This document shows positions 5,949 to 6,978 of a stretch of 6,978 nt of DNA, one piece after another (position 1 is the first letter of the stretch; every line of letters starts with the position of its first letter). This DNA comes from an uncultured Brachyspira sp. (lineage in GTDB: Bacteria > Spirochaetota > Brachyspiria > Brachyspirales > Brachyspiraceae). A model generated the notes under the pieces. The model was given only the letters and a program-made list of their open reading frames with translations. It was not told the origin of the DNA and did no database searches. The stretch lies in NCBI GenBank assembly GCA_934725655.1, contig CAKVCJ010000097.1, forward strand, positions 1 through 6,978, written 5' to 3'. A program made the translations under genes and the position numbers.

Positions 5949-6978
5949 ATGAAAAAATATTTAATAATTATAATTCTTCTTTTTAATATTTTTAATACAT
6001 CGTATAGCCAAACAACAAATACAAATTCTGGTAAATATGGAGTTTTAAGTGCATCATTAGAATTAACCGCATACGGCAGAATGAGCGACTTAATAGAGCA
6101 AACAGGAAATGAAGATACATTAGGAGTTCTTCTTTATGGAGACTTACATTATATAAAAGAATATAAATATGCATCTATTGAAGCAAATATCAACGCAAGA
6201 TTTTATGAGCCATTATCGCATAAAGCAAGATTTTATAAAGATATGTCGCCTCCCGTTTTCGACTTTTCTAAAATGAATCTATTTGTAAATTTTAAATATA
6301 TCGGCATAAGAGCCGGAGTATTAGAGCCATATACAAAAAATATACCAATGACATCATATTTCCCTACCCTATTTTATTTTCACACAGTAAGCAGCAACAA
6401 AGCAACAGTATTATCAGGGCCGAGAGATATGCCTATAGGCTATGAAACGCAGCTTATACCAAGATACGATACAGGGCTTATGATAGAGTCTGCTTTTTAC
6501 GGCGTGTTTATTGGCGTTGGTATGATTAATGGAGAGATGGGGCTTGATGCTAACTCTTCTAAAGGATTAATGGCTAAAATATCATACAGCAATGATTATA
6601 TCAATACTGGAGTAGCTGGGATAGTAACAGAAATAGGCTCTGTACCTATTAAAGAATGGGGAGACAGTATCAATGCTTTCTTTTATTTTAAAAATGGAAG
6701 AGACGGCAGATTTACTGTTGGTATAGAAGGCTTTTGGTTTAGACATGGAATAAGAAGAAATAATGAATATTCGCCGGGCAATGAAAATAATAATACACAC
6801 CATTACGATGAAGGATATTATACTGACTTTTCTGTGCAGACATTTGTTGGAAACGAGCCTTATTATGCCATGAGCGGTTTTCTTTTCTTTGAAGCAAGAA
6901 GATTATGGATTATAGATATTACAGCACATGTAGGGGTGCATGATAATAATATTTATTCCAACAGCGAAGATATTTTTC
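5949..6978 (+). CDS. Exported, probable outer-membrane beta-barrel protein (3' end outside window)
   Basis: An open frame of 343 codons runs from ATG 5949 to the window edge without a stop; the true C-terminus lies beyond. The first 20 residues form a signal peptide: MKK, a hydrophobic stretch YLIIIILLF, then NTSYS with likely cleavage before Gln21. No lipobox cysteine is present, so it is not a lipoprotein. The mature part has no long hydrophobic helix. It is rich in Tyr, Phe, Gly and Asn, with alternating stretches such as KMNLFVNFKYIGIRAGV (near 110-125) and SAFYGVFIGVGM (near 182-193) that look like amphipathic strands of a porin-like barrel. GRDGRFTVGIEGFWF (near 251-265) is another. I do not recognise the family and assign no substrate. 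An extended -10 promoter and GGG ribosome site precede it, divergent from pepT. Confidence 0.75.
   Translation, partial: MKKYLIIIILLFNIFNTSYSQTTNTNSGKYGVLSASLELTAYGRMSDLIEQTGNEDTLGVLLYGDLHYIKEYKYASIEANINARFYEPLSHKARFYKDMSPPVFDFSKMNLFVNFKYIGIRAGVLEPYTKNIPMTSYFPTLFYFHTVSSNKATVLSGPRDMPIGYETQLIPRYDTGLMIESAFYGVFIGVGMINGEMGLDANSSKGLMAKISYSNDYINTGVAGIVTEIGSVPIKEWGDSINAFFYFKNGRDGRFTVGIEGFWFRHGIRRNNEYSPGNENNNTHHYDEGYYTDFSVQTFVGNEPYYAMSGFLFFEARRLWIIDITAHVGVHDNNIYSNSEDIF

Noticed and set aside
5992..6803. Two minus-strand open frames (5992-6174 and 6582-6803)
   Set aside because: Opposite the long exported-protein frame, which has a signal peptide, ribosome site and promoter that they lack.

Overview
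The window is very AT-rich, uses the standard code (TGA is a true stop at 1496-1498) and has mostly Shine-Dalgarno-led genes. A signal-peptide-bearing, probable outer-membrane protein at the right edge points to a diderm host. Base composition and the style of the glycosyltransferase, peptidase T and envelope protein suggest a host-associated spirochaete such as Brachyspira. That genus call is my inference from composition and protein style; no search was run.

Left part (1-1498). A 14-codon open tail that could be the C-terminus of a truncated upstream gene is followed by a strong sigma70-type promoter and a complete tRNA-Thr(CGU). Only 27 bases after the tRNA begins a compact type II-like restriction-modification pair: a beta-class DNA methyltransferase (GTG start) and an HNH-type, Cys4-containing putative restriction endonuclease. 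Their reading frames overlap by 41 bases. This is the accessory part of the window and its most interesting piece.

Middle (1505-4583). thiL (thiamine-monophosphate kinase) starts 6 bases after the endonuclease stop, so it may be read from the same transcript. It converges on a family 2 glycosyltransferase on the minus strand, and the two stop codons overlap by 4 bases. Divergently from the glycosyltransferase, across a 134-base promoter-bearing gap, lies a GalE-like NAD-dependent sugar-nucleotide epimerase. Together these two suggest surface glycan synthesis.

Right part (4597-6978). pepT (peptidase T, M20 metallopeptidase, complete and with all metal ligands) lies on the minus strand and converges on the epimerase. 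Across a 125-base divergent promoter region is the start of an exported, probably beta-barrel protein that runs off the window end.

No gene-free stretch exceeds 300 bases. No CRISPR array, rRNA, riboswitch or intact insertion sequence was seen. I found no system that is clearly new. The restriction-modification pair and its placement between a tRNA and thiL are the parts most worth checking.
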